Assembly: GCF_016599145.1 (NCBI RefSeq)
Contig: NZ_JAENKO010000006.1
Span: forward strand, 1-64,000
Source: Tomitella cavernea
GTDB taxonomy: Bacteria > Actinomycetota > Actinomycetes > Mycobacteriales > Mycobacteriaceae
DNA: 64,000 bases
Direction of reading: 5' to 3'
In this document: in pieces, positions 9,218 to 18,789 of the stretch
Layout of the letters: each line of letters starts with the position of its first letter
Numbering within the stretch: the stretch's first letter is position 1
The notes under the pieces: generated by a model
What the model saw: the letters and a program-made list of their open reading frames with translations, nothing else
The model's database searches: none
Told to the model about the DNA's origin: nothing
Program-made: the position numbers and the translations under genes

Positions 9218-10546
9218 TCACGCCCCCAGCAGGCTCTGGCCGCACACGCGGACCACGTTGCCGGTCACCGCGGCGGACGACGGGCTGGCGAAGTAGGCGA
9301 CGGTCTCGGCGACGTCGACGGTCTGCCCGCCCTGCTGCATGGCGTTCATCCGGCGGCCCACCTCGCGGGTGGCGAAGGGGATGGCGGCGGTCATGTCGGT
9401 CTCGATGAAGCCGGGGGCCACGGCGTTGATGGTGATGCCCTGTCCGGCGTACGCGTCGGAGTGGGTGTCGACCAGCCCGATGACGCCCGCCTTGGAGGTG
9501 CCGTAGTTGGTCTGGCCGCGGTTGCCCGCGATGCCCGCGATGGACGAGACGTCCACGACGCGGCCGCCCTTGCCCAGAACGCCGAGGTCCACCAGCTTCT
9601 CGGTGAGCTTCTGCGGGGCGAGCAGGTTGACGCCGAGCACGGCGTTCCAGCGGGCGGCGTCCATGTTGGCCAGCAGCTTGTCGCGGGTGATCCCGGCGTT
9701 GTTGACGAGGATGTCCAGCCGGCCGCCCTGCTTCTGGACGGCCTCGGCGATCGTGTCGGCGGCGTCGTCCGCGGTGACGTCGACCGCGAGGGCGGTGCCG
9801 CCGACCTTGTTGGCGGTCTTGGACAGGCCCTCGCCGGCGGCGGGGATGTCCGCGCAGATCACGTGCGCGCCGTCGCGCGAGAGCACCTCGGCGATGGTGG
9901 CGCCGATGCCGCGCGCCGCACCGGTGACCACGGCGACGGTGCCCTCCAGAGGGGCGTCCCAGTCGGCCGGGGCGGCGGCGTCGGTGTCGTTCACGCGGAT
10001 GACCTGGCCGTCGACGTAGGCGGACTTGCCGGACAGCAGGAAGCGCAGCGTGGATTCGAGCCCGGAGTGCGCGGCCTTCGCCTGGGGGGAGGTGTAGACG
10101 AGCTGGCAGGTGGCGCCGCGGCGCAGCTCCTTGGCCACCGACCGGGTGAAGCCTTCGAGGGCGCGCTGCGCGATGTGCTCGTCGCCCGAGGTGAGTTCCG
10201 GCGTGCTGCCGATGACGACGACGCGGGCGCACGGCAGCAGGCGGCGCATCTCCGGCTGGAAGAACTCGAACAGTTGGGCCAGTTCGGTGACGGAGGTGAT
10301 GCCCGTGGCGTCGAAGACGAGGGCGCCGTACTTCTGCGCGTCCTGCGCCAGGTCGTAGTCGCCGAGCAGCGTGCGCAGCGGGTCCGCGAGGCGCCCGGCC
10401 CCGCCGATTTTCACCGGCCCGGGAAGCGCGGGCTTACCCTTCTGGTAGCGGCGGAGGGCCTCCGGTTGCGGGAGCCCCACCTTGTCCGCCAGGAAGGATC
10501 CGGGACCGGAGTTCACCAGAGTGGAGTACAGGTCAGTGTTTGCCAC
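9218..10546 (-). CDS. fabG4: High-molecular-weight 3-oxoacyl-thioester reductase FabG4
   Basis: An NAD(H)-dependent short-chain reductase for 3-oxoacyl-CoA/ACP. The 442-residue length is that of the HMwFabG group: an N-terminal flavodoxin-like domain (to about residue 195) that lacks an active site, then the catalytic ketoreductase domain. In the latter, TGAARGIG (208-215) binds the cofactor, NNAG lies at 282-285, and Ser334/335, Tyr348 and Lys352 form the catalytic set. The C-terminal loop ends [11 protein letters not shown]. It is the first gene of the fabG4-htdX operon and is divergent from fadA2, sharing a 225-base promoter region with an inverted repeat. Confidence 0.94.
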   Translation of the reverse strand: MANTDLYSTLVNSGPGSFLADKVGLPQPEALRRYQKGKPALPGPVKIGGAGRLADPLRTLLGDYDLAQDAQKYGALVFDATGITSVTELAQLFEFFQPEMRRLLPCARVVVIGSTPELTSGDEHIAQRALEGFTRSVAKELRRGATCQLVYTSPQAKAAHSGLESTLRFLLSGKSAYVDGQVIRVNDTDAAAPADWDAPLEGTVAVVTGAARGIGATIAEVLSRDGAHVICADIPAAGEGLSKTANKVGGTALAVDVTADDAADTIAEAVQKQGGRLDILVNNAGITRDKLLANMDAARWNAVLGVNLLAPQKLTEKLVDLGVLGKGGRVVDVSSIAGIAGNRGQTNYGTSKAGVIGLVDTHSDAYAGQGITINAVAPGFIETDMTAAIPFATREVGRRMNAMQQGGQTVDVAETVAYFASPSSAAVTGNVVRVCGQSLLGA

Positions 10547-10696
10547 GAGTCACCTTCTATGTCGCCCGGCCGCCCGGGCGGTGCGCCGCGGGCCCGGTGG
10601 TCCTGTGTTCATGTTCGCCGTGCTGAGCATGCTCGCTCTGCCGGTGAGGCGCGCCGCTCGGCCCTGTTCGCGGACCGAGCGGGCAGAGCCTCGGTG

Positions 10697-10725
10697 TCGA
10701 CAGCATCTTACTCTTGGGTAAGAAT
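10697..10725 (+). promoter_or_regulatory. fadA2 promoter with embedded operator dyad
   Basis: TCTTAC (10706-10711), six bases, then GTAAGA (10718-10723) form an inverted repeat. It lies between a possible -35 (TCGACA, 10697-10702) and -10 (AAGAAT, 10720-10725) spaced by 17 bases and reading towards fadA2. A TetR-type repressor bound here could also affect the divergent fabG4-htdX operon. The elements are read by eye; no start site is known. Confidence 0.5.
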
Positions 10726-10771
10726 ACGTCATAGAGACCGACAACATCTTTCCGACCGCTGGGAGAACCGC

Positions 10772-12361
10772 GTGCCTACGAATCCCGACTCCACACCCGC
10801 CAAGTCTGCCCCCGGCAAGGGTGGCCCGTCCACGGGCAAGAAGCCCGGGCCCGCCAAGCCCAAGCCCGCCGCCGCCAAAGCCGCTGCCAAGCCGGCCGAC
10901 GCGAAGCCTGCCGCCGGGGCGGCCCCGAGGCATCAGGCCGCCGAGTCCGCCGCGAAGGCCGAGTCCGCCGCGAAGGTCGAGTCCGCTGCGAAGGCCGAGT
11001 CCGCAGCGAAGGCCGGGCCCGGCCGCTCCGGCGGGGGTGCGGCGCGCACGCCGCGCCGGGTCGCGGTCCTGGGCGGCAACCGCATCCCGTTCGCCCGCTC
11101 GGACCGCAAGTACGCGCACGCCTCCAACCAGGACATGTTCACCGCGGCGCTCGAGGGGCTGGTCAGCCGCTACAACCTGCAGGGCGAGCGTCTGGGCATG
11201 GTCGCTGGCGGCGCGGTGCTCAAGCACAGCCGCGACTTCAACCTGATCCGTGAATCGGTGCTGGGCAGCCACCTGAGCCCCTACACGCCGGCGTTCGACC
11301 TGCAGCAGGCGTGCGGAACCGGCCTCCAGGCGCTCATCGCGGTGGGCGACGCCATCGCGGCCGGCCGCATCGAGGCGGGCGTCGGCGGCGGCACGGACAC
11401 CACCTCTGACGCACCCATCGGCGTGGGCAACGACCTGCGGGAGTTCCTCCTGGAGCTCAACAGGGCCAGATCCACGACCGATCGCATCAAGCTGCTGGGC
11501 AGCGCGCGTCCCGGGATGCTGAGCCTGGAGATCCCGCGCAACGGCGAACCGCGCACCGGCCTGTCGATGGGCGAGCACCAGGCCGTCACCGCCCGCGAGT
11601 TCGGCATCACCCGCGAGGCGCAGGACGAGCTGGCCGCGCAGAGCCACCAGCGTATGGCCGCCGCGTACGACCGCGGATTCTTCGACGACCTGGTCACCCC
11701 GTTCCTGGGGCTGACCCGCGACGACAACCTGCGGCCCGATTCCACCGTCGAGAAGCTCGCCAAGCTGCGGCCGGCCTTCGGCGCCAAGGGCCCGCACGCC
11801 GACGAGGCGACGATGACCGCCGGCAACTCGACGCCCCTGACCGACGGCGCGTCCACCGCCCTGCTGGCCAGCGAGGACTGGGCCGCGGAGCGGGGGCTCG
11901 ATCCGCTGGCCTACATCGTCGACTCCGAGACCGCCGCGGTCGATTTCGTGCACGGACACGACGGCCGCACGCCCGACGGACTGCTCATGGCGCCCACCTA
12001 TGCGGTGCCGCGGCTGCTTGAGCGCAACGGCCTGACCCTCGACGACTTCGACTTCTTCGAGATCCACGAGGCGTTCGCGTCGCAGGTGCTGTGCACGCTC
12101 GCCGCCTGGGAGTCCGAGGAGTACTGCACGCGGAGGCTGGGGCTGCCGGCCGCGTTCGGCACGCTCGACCGGTCGAAGCTCAACGTCAACGGATCGTCGC
12201 TGGCGGCGGGGCACCCGTTCGCGGCCACCGGCGCGCGCATCGTCGCGACGCTGGCGAAGATGCTCGCCGAAAAGGCCCGGCAGGACGAGCGGCCCGCTCG
12301 CGGGCTCATCTCCATCTGCGCGGCCGGCGGCCAGGGCGTGACGATGATCCTGGAGAGCTGA
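10772..12361 (+). CDS. fadA2: Acetyl-CoA acetyltransferase FadA2 (3-ketoacyl-CoA thiolase) with Lys/Ala-rich N-terminal tail
   Basis: A thiolase that cleaves 3-ketoacyl-CoA in beta-oxidation, or condenses in reverse. The catalytic residues of the family are all present: Cys181 in QQACGTG, His432 in IHEAF and Cys516 in ISICAAGGQG. The thiolase domain starts only near residue 95. Before it lies a low-complexity tail rich in Lys, Pro and Ala that includes four near-identical ESAAK-type repeats (about residues 64-87). The GTG start at 10772 begins that tail; internal starts near the thiolase domain are not obvious. It is divergent from fabG4-htdX, which supply the preceding steps, and matches Rv0243 in position. 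In M. tuberculosis fadE5 follows at once; here it lies about 14 kb away. Confidence 0.92.
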   Translation: MPTNPDSTPAKSAPGKGGPSTGKKPGPAKPKPAAAKAAAKPADAKPAAGAAPRHQAAESAAKAESAAKVESAAKAESAAKAGPGRSGGGAARTPRRVAVLGGNRIPFARSDRKYAHASNQDMFTAALEGLVSRYNLQGERLGMVAGGAVLKHSRDFNLIRESVLGSHLSPYTPAFDLQQACGTGLQALIAVGDAIAAGRIEAGVGGGTDTTSDAPIGVGNDLREFLLELNRARSTTDRIKLLGSARPGMLSLEIPRNGEPRTGLSMGEHQAVTAREFGITREAQDELAAQSHQRMAAAYDRGFFDDLVTPFLGLTRDDNLRPDSTVEKLAKLRPAFGAKGPHADEATMTAGNSTPLTDGASTALLASEDWAAERGLDPLAYIVDSETAAVDFVHGHDGRTPDGLLMAPTYAVPRLLERNGLTLDDFDFFEIHEAFASQVLCTLAAWESEEYCTRRLGLPAAFGTLDRSKLNVNGSSLAAGHPFAATGARIVATLAKMLAEKARQDERPARGLISICAAGGQGVTMILES

Positions 12362-12580
12362 CCCCCGCCTGCAAGGGCTCCCCGCGCGCCGCGCGCCGAC
12401 CCTCCTCTGGCGCGCGCGCCGACCCGGCGTGTCGTGCCGATCGGCGCGCGGCGCGGTGGTGGTCCTCCGGAGCCGGGCCTGCTCTCGGCCTCTGACGCCT
12501 GTGGGGCCAGGCGAAATGGCGATTCTCGGCGCGGGTGGAGGGACTGCTCCCGCCGTGCCATTGCGCATTGGTAGAACTCC

Positions 12581-12595
12581 TGGTTACAGTAACCA
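12581..12595. promoter_or_regulatory. Perfect 15-bp palindromic operator upstream of the AurF-type gene
   Basis: TGGTTACAGTAACCA is an exact palindrome around a central A, 45 bases before the start codon. Size and symmetry suit a dimeric repressor such as a TetR protein. The 279-base gap after fadA2 holds this site and no convincing gene. Confidence 0.6.
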
Positions 12596-12640
12596 CACTG
12601 CAACACCATCGTCACCCATGACGGAGCGGGAGGCACCACC

Positions 12641-13714
12641 ATGACCATCACGGCAGATTCGCGCACCGACGCCGCGGCCGAGGGCGCACTTCTCGAGCAC
12701 GCCGCCGGCAATGCGACCCCCGCAACGGGCGGGGTGGGCGCGTCGGCAGGCGACACGGTGGCCGCCCAGGACGCCGCCTACGAGGAACGCCTGCGCCTGC
12801 TCTCGGAGGGGTCGGTCAACAAGAACTTCCAGCCGTACCGGGACATCGACTGGGATTCGCCGGAGTTCGCCGTAGTTCCGGGCGACGAGCGCTGGATCCT
12901 GCAGGCTGAGACGGACCCGATCGGCAGCCACCCGTGGTACCTGGCGCAGCCGAAGGAGAAGCAGATCGCGATCGGCATGTGGCGGCAGGCCAACGTGGCC
13001 AAGGTCGGTCTGCAGTTCGAGAACATCCTCATTCGCGGCATGGTCCAGTACGTCTTCGTGCAGCCGAACGGCTCGGCCGAGGCGCGGTACTGCACCCACG
13101 AGTGCATCGAGGAGTGCAACCACACGCTGATGTTCCAGGAGATGGTCAACCGCATCGGGATGGACGTCCCGGGTATGAACCGCCTGCTCCGCGGCGTCGG
13201 CCAGCTGCTGCCGCTGGCGGGCTCGGCACTGCCGCTGATCTTCTTCATGGGGGTGCTCGCCGGCGAGGAGCCCATCGACCACCTGCAGAAGCGGATCCTG
13301 CGCGAGGACGGCGACATCCACCCGGTGATGAAGTCCGTGATGTCGATCCACGTGGCCGAGGAGGCCCGGCACATCTCCTTCGCGCACGAGTTCATCGAAC
13401 GCCGCGCGCCGCGCCTGTCCCGCGTGCGCAGGTTCGCGGCGTCGCTGGCCATGCCGGTGATCATGCGCGTCCTGTGCGATGCGATCGTGGTGCCGCCCAA
13501 GGAGTTCTGGGACACCTTCGACGTGCCGAAGTCGGTGCGCAAGGAGCTGTTCTGGGACAGCGATGCGGCGCGCGCCGAGCTGTCCGGCTATTTCGGCGAC
13601 GTGCGTATGCTCGCCCGCAACTCCGGTCTGATGAATCCGGCGTCGAAGCTGCTGTGGAAGGCCTGCAGGATCGACGGCCGCGCTTCCCGTTTCCGCAGCG
13701 AGCCCCACCGCTGA
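12641..13714 (+). CDS. AurF-type diiron oxygenase (Rv0885-like)
   Basis: A ferritin-like diiron protein related to p-aminobenzoate N-oxygenase AurF. The 357-residue product begins with about 45 Ala-rich disordered residues. Two helix-borne metal motifs follow: HECIEECNH (153-161) and HVAEEARH (237-244), with a further glutamate near 127 (FEN) as a likely ligand. The substrate is unknown. The start ATG at 12641 follows GGGAGG. It is followed 69 bases later by fprB, a ferredoxin-NADP reductase fused to ferredoxin. The same pair occurs in M. tuberculosis (Rv0885-Rv0886), so FprB is the plausible electron donor; this is inference from context. Confidence 0.85.
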   Translation: MTITADSRTDAAAEGALLEHAAGNATPATGGVGASAGDTVAAQDAAYEERLRLLSEGSVNKNFQPYRDIDWDSPEFAVVPGDERWILQAETDPIGSHPWYLAQPKEKQIAIGMWRQANVAKVGLQFENILIRGMVQYVFVQPNGSAEARYCTHECIEECNHTLMFQEMVNRIGMDVPGMNRLLRGVGQLLPLAGSALPLIFFMGVLAGEEPIDHLQKRILREDGDIHPVMKSVMSIHVAEEARHISFAHEFIERRAPRLSRVRRFAASLAMPVIMRVLCDAIVVPPKEFWDTFDVPKSVRKELFWDSDAARAELSGYFGDVRMLARNSGLMNPASKLLWKACRIDGRASRFRSEPHR

Positions 13715-13783
13715 GCGGGCCCGCCTACACTCATCCCATGGCCGGAGCAGCGTAGCGACCCTGGCCGGAACGGAACGATCGCC

Positions 13784-15604
13784 GTGCCCCATGTGATCAC
13801 GCAGCCCTGCTGCAGCGATGCGTCGTGTGTGTACGCGTGCCCGGTCAACTGCATCCACCCGACTCCCGACGAGCCGGATTTCCTCACCGCGGAGATGCTG
13901 CACATCGACCCGCAGGCGTGCGTGGACTGCGGGGCCTGCGTCTCCGCGTGCCCCGTGGACGCGATCGTTCCGGAGTCGAAGCTGGGCGACGGCGAGCAGT
14001 TGTTCACGCAGATCAACGCCGACTTCTACCGGGAGCAGCGCGCGCGTCCGGTGCTGGCGCCGGTGATGCCCGCCGCGTCGGCAGTGCAGCGGGGCGAGGA
14101 CCCGCTGCGGGTGGCGATCGTCGGCTCCGGCCCGTCGGCGATGTACGCGGCCGACGAGTTGCTCACCCAGCCGGGCGTCCAGGTGGACGTGTTCGACCGG
14201 CTGCCTGTGCCGCACGGCCTGGTGCGCCGCGGTGTCGCCCCCGACCACCAGAACACCAAGCGGGTGACGGGCCTTTTCGACTCGATCTCGGCGCAGGAGG
14301 GGTTCCGCTACTACCTGGGGGTGTCGGTCGGCGAGGACGTGACCCACGACGAGCTGCTGCAGTCGCACCACGCGGTGATCTACGCGGTGGGGGCGTCGTC
14401 GGACCGTCGGTTGGGCGTGCCGGGCGAAGATCTGCCCGGCGTCGCATCCGCCACCGACTTCGTCGCCTGGTACAACGGCGACCCCGATCACGCCGACGAC
14501 GCCTACGACCTGAGCGGGCGGCGCGCGGTCATCATCGGCAACGGCAACGTGGCCCTCGACGTGGCACGCATCCTCACCGCGGATCCGGACGCGCTCGCGG
14601 CCACCGACATCTCGGATGCGGCGCTGGAGGCATTGCGCGGCAGCGGGATCGAAGAGGTCGTGATCGTGGGCCGGCGCGGCGCGGGACAGTCGGCGTTCAC
14701 CGTGCCGGAGTTCGCCGGCCTCATCCGCACGCCGGGCGTCGACGTGGCCGTGGGCCCGATCGAGCCCGACGGCCACGACGATCGTGCGCTCGACGCCGCC
14801 ACCAGGTCCGGGTTGGACGACGACGCACTGCCGCACGCGGTACGGCACAAGCTGGCACTGCTGGACAATCTGCGGTTGGCGGCGGCCGGGGCGCGGCGGC
14901 GCATCTCGATGCGGTACCTGCTCTCCCCGACGCGCATCCTCGCCGGCGACGATGGGCGCGTCACCGGAATCGAGTTCGTGCGCAACCGGTTCCGGGACGA
15001 CTCCGACCGCGTGGAACCGACTGGCGAGTCGACCACGGTGGCGGCGGGACTGGTGCTGACGTCCATCGGCTACCGCGGTACCCCCGTGCCCGGCGTCCCG
15101 TTCGACGACGCCACCGGGACGATCCCCAACGACGAGGGGCGGGTGCTCACCTCCCCGCCGGGCGACGTGCCCGCCGGCGGCACCGCGGGCGCCGGGCCCG
15201 GCACGCGGCCGGACGCGGTTCCCGGCGCCTACGTGACGGGGTGGGCGAAGCGCGGACCGAGCGGGTTCATCGGCACCAACAAATCGTGCGCCCGCGAGAC
15301 GGTGGGGCGCCTCGTGGACGACTACAACGCCGGGCGGTTGCCCCGGCCGCGGATGGACGCGGCGCGCTTCGATTCCGTGGTGCGCAGCCGCCGCCCCGAC
15401 GTCATCGACCGCGAAGGCTGGCAGGCCATCGACGCGGCCGAGCGTTCGCGCGGCACCGACGAGGGGCGGGTGCGCAGCAAGATCGTCGACCCCGCGGAGG
15501 CCTCTGCGGTGGCGTCGGCGCCGGCTGCGCATGACGGCCGGCGGCGCGGGCGCCGGCGGCAGGGCCTCGGGCGCGGAAGCTTGCGGCGGCTCATCCGGCG
15601 GTGA
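13784..15604 (+). CDS. fprB: Ferredoxin/ferredoxin-NADP reductase fusion FprB
   Basis: Moves electrons between NADPH, FAD and iron-sulfur clusters. The 606-residue protein has an N-terminal 7Fe/8Fe-type ferredoxin domain with cysteines at 9, 10, 15, 19, 23, 46, 49, 52 and 56. An adrenodoxin-reductase-like domain follows with the FAD motif VGSGPSA (113-119), the NADPH motif GNGNVALDVAR near 250 and the C-terminal TGWAKRGPSGFIGTNK characteristic of this family. The basic last 20 residues are poorly conserved. The GTG start at 13784 keeps the ferredoxin cysteines complete. The AurF-type oxygenase immediately upstream is the likely electron acceptor. Confidence 0.93.
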   Translation: MPHVITQPCCSDASCVYACPVNCIHPTPDEPDFLTAEMLHIDPQACVDCGACVSACPVDAIVPESKLGDGEQLFTQINADFYREQRARPVLAPVMPAASAVQRGEDPLRVAIVGSGPSAMYAADELLTQPGVQVDVFDRLPVPHGLVRRGVAPDHQNTKRVTGLFDSISAQEGFRYYLGVSVGEDVTHDELLQSHHAVIYAVGASSDRRLGVPGEDLPGVASATDFVAWYNGDPDHADDAYDLSGRRAVIIGNGNVALDVARILTADPDALAATDISDAALEALRGSGIEEVVIVGRRGAGQSAFTVPEFAGLIRTPGVDVAVGPIEPDGHDDRALDAATRSGLDDDALPHAVRHKLALLDNLRLAAAGARRRISMRYLLSPTRILAGDDGRVTGIEFVRNRFRDDSDRVEPTGESTTVAAGLVLTSIGYRGTPVPGVPFDDATGTIPNDEGRVLTSPPGDVPAGGTAGAGPGTRPDAVPGAYVTGWAKRGPSGFIGTNKSCARETVGRLVDDYNAGRLPRPRMDAARFDSVVRSRRPDVIDREGWQAIDAAERSRGTDEGRVRSKIVDPAEASAVASAPAAHDGRRRGRRRQGLGRGSLRRLIRR

Positions 15605-15667
15605 TCGCCGCACCCGGGGCGCGCTGCGCCCGAGTGCGGAAGGCCGGCGCCCGCACCGGCGGGGCGT

Positions 15668-18484
15668 TCAGCGGTTCTCGCTGGAGATGAGCGCGGCGAT
15701 CTCGGTGCGCGTGCTGAGCCCCAGCTTGGTCAGTACGTGGGAGATGTGCGTCTGGACGGTGCGCGGTGAGATGCCGAGCCGTTCGGCGATCTGGGGGCTG
15801 GTCATGCCTTGTGCCACCAGCCGGGAGACGCGGTGCTCGGCGCGGGTGAGGCTGCCGGTGCCCGGTGCCGTGGGCGCCCGCGCTGCGCGCCCCGGATCGA
15901 CCGCCCGCGGTTCCCCCGCCCACCGGCCACCGGCCGCTGCTCGCTCGAACTCCACGCCGAGCCTTAACAACCGGGTGTGGAGCCTGTGCCCGGTGGCGAC
16001 GGACCCGATCCGCACGGCCAACGCCGCGGCCTGCTCGGCGCGGGCGAGCGCGCCGGCGCCGTCGTGGCGCGCCGCGGCGAGGCACGCGGCCTCCTCGAGT
16101 GCCGCGAGCTCGCCCAGCTGGTCTCCGGTCGACTGGAACTCGGCGGCCGCCCGCTCGGCGCCGACCGGATCGCGTACCGCAACTGCGGCGACGAGCGTGG
16201 CGGGCCCGCGCAGGGCGGGCGCGTCGAATCGGGGCATGAGCGCGGCGGTGCCGGCCGCGATGACGTCGACCAGGCCGTCGTCGCCGGCGAGCCGGGCCTG
16301 CCGGATCAGCAGCGGGGCCTGGCGCACCATCCATGCAAAGTGGCCGTCTGCCTGCGCGGCGGCCCAGGTCCGCCGGGCAAGGCCGACCGCGGCGGCGTGC
16401 TCGCCCAGGGCCAGGCGCGCCTCGGCGTCGGCGACGTCGACGTCACGCAGCCCGAACCTGTCGGGAAAGCCGCCCTCGCGCCACCGGGCGAGGAGGGCGA
16501 GGGCCGCGGGGGCCGCGCCGCGGTGGACGTCGATCAGGGCCCTGTCGGCCACCGCCGTTGACATCCACCCGGACTCGATGCGCTGGGCCTCGGCCAGGGC
16601 GTCGTCGAGGAGCATCGAGGCGATGTCGAGCTCGCCGCACGCCATGTGCGATTCGGCGATGACGCTCTGACGGAACGGGCCCAGCCATCGGTTGACGAGG
16701 CGGTTGTCGCGGACACTGTCCACGGGCGCGCGGGTGAGCGTGTAGGACGGCCCGTACGCGAACCGCGTCACCCACAGCGGCCATGCGGCGGATTCGGGGC
16801 TGTCCGCGCCGAGCCAGCTCTGGCTCGAGGCGTTGGAGTCGAGTACCGCGTCGAGCAGCGCCAGCGCGCCCACGCAGTCGCCTCCCAACGTGAGGCCGAT
16901 GGCGCGGGCCGTGCGGTAGCCGGTGAGCCCCGGCGGGGCGTCGTCGATCTCCGCGAGCGCGGTGAGCGTGCCGCCCCGTGGCGGCGAGCCGGTCATGGCG
17001 TCGAGCCACGTCTCGATCTCGGCGAGCCAGACCGCGGACTCCCGGGGCAGCGGCTCCTCGTGCATCGCGCGGAGCACCGTGCGCGCCCTCTCGACGCGGG
17101 CGCCGAGCGTCGCGAACGACAGCATCGAGAACAGCAGCGTCAACCGTTCCGTCGGCTCGGTGCGCGTTGGGAGCGCCCGCTCGGCCAGCTCGTAGGCCTC
17201 GTAGAGCCGCCCGGCGTCCGAGAGCATGGTGACCCTGGTCAGCACTGTGGGAAGGTCGGTCGGTGTGGTGACGGTGCCGACCTGCGGGCGTGGGGGCCGT
17301 GGCAGCTGTGCGCCGATCTGCAGGCTCGTCTGGACGCGCAGGATCGAGGAGGTCTCGTCCGTGGCGGGGTGGGTGTCGCCCGCCGCCCCGACGGCGGCGA
17401 GCATGAGCGCGCGGATGGGCGGTTCCAGGCCCGCCCGCACGGCCTCCGCGGCGATCCGCGACCCGAACCGGATGTGCTCGCCCTCCCATGCGAGGATCCC
17501 GGCGCCCACGGCCGCGTCGATGCCGGCGACGAACTCGCTGGGGTGCTGGCGGCGGGCCATGCCGATCTCCGCGGCGGTGACCGCCTTGTTCCACACGGCG
17601 ACCAGGCGGACGGTTTGCAAGGCGTCCGGGTCCAGCAGGCTGAGCTGGGTTTCGACGCTGCGTGAGAGGATTTCGACCATCTCGCCGTGGTCCAGGCGCG
17701 CGTCGACGGCGTCGCTGCCGGGTACGGGGCGCAGGCGCTCGCGGAACCGCGCCCAGTCGAGGATCCGGTGTGCGTGGGCGGGGTTGCCGCCGGTCTGCAG
17801 CAGCGCCGCGGCGAGCATCGGGCCGGGCGGCGCGCCGAGGCGGCCCCGTGCCAGCCCGAGGACTTCGTCGTCCGTGAGCGGCGCCAGAGCGATCCCACGC
17901 ACGCTGGGCGCCCCGGCCAGCATGGTCAACGCGCCACGCGTGGGGATGCTGCGCCGGGCTACCGCCATGGCCAGGCGCACGTCCGCGTCGGTGCCCGCGA
18001 GCCGGTTGAGCACGGACAGCGAGAGGCTGTCGGCCAGGTGCGCGTCGTCCAGCAGCACGGCGAGCGGGCGCTCCCGTGCGAGCGCGGCGACCAGGGTGAG
18101 GGCGTGCCGGATCGGTCCCGGCGGCCCGCTCGAGTGCTCGTCCTGCCTGCCGCCGTACGTGCGGTCGCCGGGGGCCTCCAGCTCGGGGAAGAGCTGCGCG
18201 AGCACCGACCCCGGGCGGCCGGTGGTGGCCGGCTCGCCGGATGCGAAGCGCAGGTCGACGTCCGGCATGTCGGCGAGCCCGGCCAGCACGTGGAGCAGAT
18301 GCGTTTTGCCGGAGCCACCACTGCCGGTGACGAGGAATGTGGAGGGGCCGCTGCCCGCCCCGTCCATGAGAGTGCCCGTCATGCCGGTCAGGACCGCGTC
18401 GAGGATGGCTGCGCGACTCTCCTCCTCGATCCCCATGCGCACATGATACGGGGACGATCGACCTCCTATGGAGTCTTGGCTCAT
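15668..18484 (-). CDS. LAL-type LuxR-family ATP-binding transcriptional regulator
   Basis: A large ATP-binding regulator of the LuxR family, 938 residues. The Walker A loop is GSGGSGKT (54-61), followed by an AAA/NB-ARC-like ATPase domain with a Walker B-like AVLLDDAHLAD. A long helical repeat (TPR-like) middle follows, then a C-terminal LuxR helix-turn-helix whose core reads LVAQGMTSPQIAERLGISPR. Such proteins act as activators, often of transport or secondary metabolism. The ATG at 18484 is chosen because it has GGGAG upstream; an ATG at 18436 lacks one. Transcription is divergent from the VanW gene. The 305-base gap between them holds no convincing gene, so they may be linked in regulation. 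Confidence 0.9.
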   Translation of the reverse strand: MSQDSIGGRSSPYHVRMGIEEESRAAILDAVLTGMTGTLMDGAGSGPSTFLVTGSGGSGKTHLLHVLAGLADMPDVDLRFASGEPATTGRPGSVLAQLFPELEAPGDRTYGGRQDEHSSGPPGPIRHALTLVAALARERPLAVLLDDAHLADSLSLSVLNRLAGTDADVRLAMAVARRSIPTRGALTMLAGAPSVRGIALAPLTDDEVLGLARGRLGAPPGPMLAAALLQTGGNPAHAHRILDWARFRERLRPVPGSDAVDARLDHGEMVEILSRSVETQLSLLDPDALQTVRLVAVWNKAVTAAEIGMARRQHPSEFVAGIDAAVGAGILAWEGEHIRFGSRIAAEAVRAGLEPPIRALMLAAVGAAGDTHPATDETSSILRVQTSLQIGAQLPRPPRPQVGTVTTPTDLPTVLTRVTMLSDAGRLYEAYELAERALPTRTEPTERLTLLFSMLSFATLGARVERARTVLRAMHEEPLPRESAVWLAEIETWLDAMTGSPPRGGTLTALAEIDDAPPGLTGYRTARAIGLTLGGDCVGALALLDAVLDSNASSQSWLGADSPESAAWPLWVTRFAYGPSYTLTRAPVDSVRDNRLVNRWLGPFRQSVIAESHMACGELDIASMLLDDALAEAQRIESGWMSTAVADRALIDVHRGAAPAALALLARWREGGFPDRFGLRDVDVADAEARLALGEHAAAVGLARRTWAAAQADGHFAWMVRQAPLLIRQARLAGDDGLVDVIAAGTAALMPRFDAPALRGPATLVAAVAVRDPVGAERAAAEFQSTGDQLGELAALEEAACLAAARHDGAGALARAEQAAALAVRIGSVATGHRLHTRLLRLGVEFERAAAGGRWAGEPRAVDPGRAARAPTAPGTGSLTRAEHRVSRLVAQGMTSPQIAERLGISPRTVQTHISHVLTKLGLSTRTEIAALISSENR

Positions 18485-18789
18485 CCGACGGCTCCCGCAG
18501 CGTGCGGGTGTGTAACGCCGCACGCCCCGTGACCGACACACAGGTCGGCCGCGTGATCCCGTCAACCCCGACCGACGGGCTCACGCGGCCTACTCGCGCA
18601 TCCGGGCCGCACCTCCTCGTTATCCTGGGCGGAAGCGCCGCGGATATCGAGGCCCGGCCCGGCGCCCCGATCGTGACGGGCTCCGCACGCGGGGCCGGTT
18701 GAAGCAACGGTGTTCACCTTCGATCATGATGAGGTGTGTCCCCCGGCCGGAGATCCCCATCCGGGCCGACGACCGACTGAAGGAGCACG

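Noticed and set aside
8348-10771. 808-codon upstream extension of fadA2
   Set aside because: Antisense to htdX and fabG4, which have complete catalytic motifs; no ribosome site; shadow composition.
10550-12568. 672-codon minus frame opposite fadA2
   Set aside because: Shadow of the thiolase; low-complexity His/Gly/Arg-rich with no domain.
18485-18789. A 66-codon plus-strand frame in the LuxR-VanW gap (18502-18702)
   Set aside because: No ribosome site and no codon bias; the gap is better read as two promoters.
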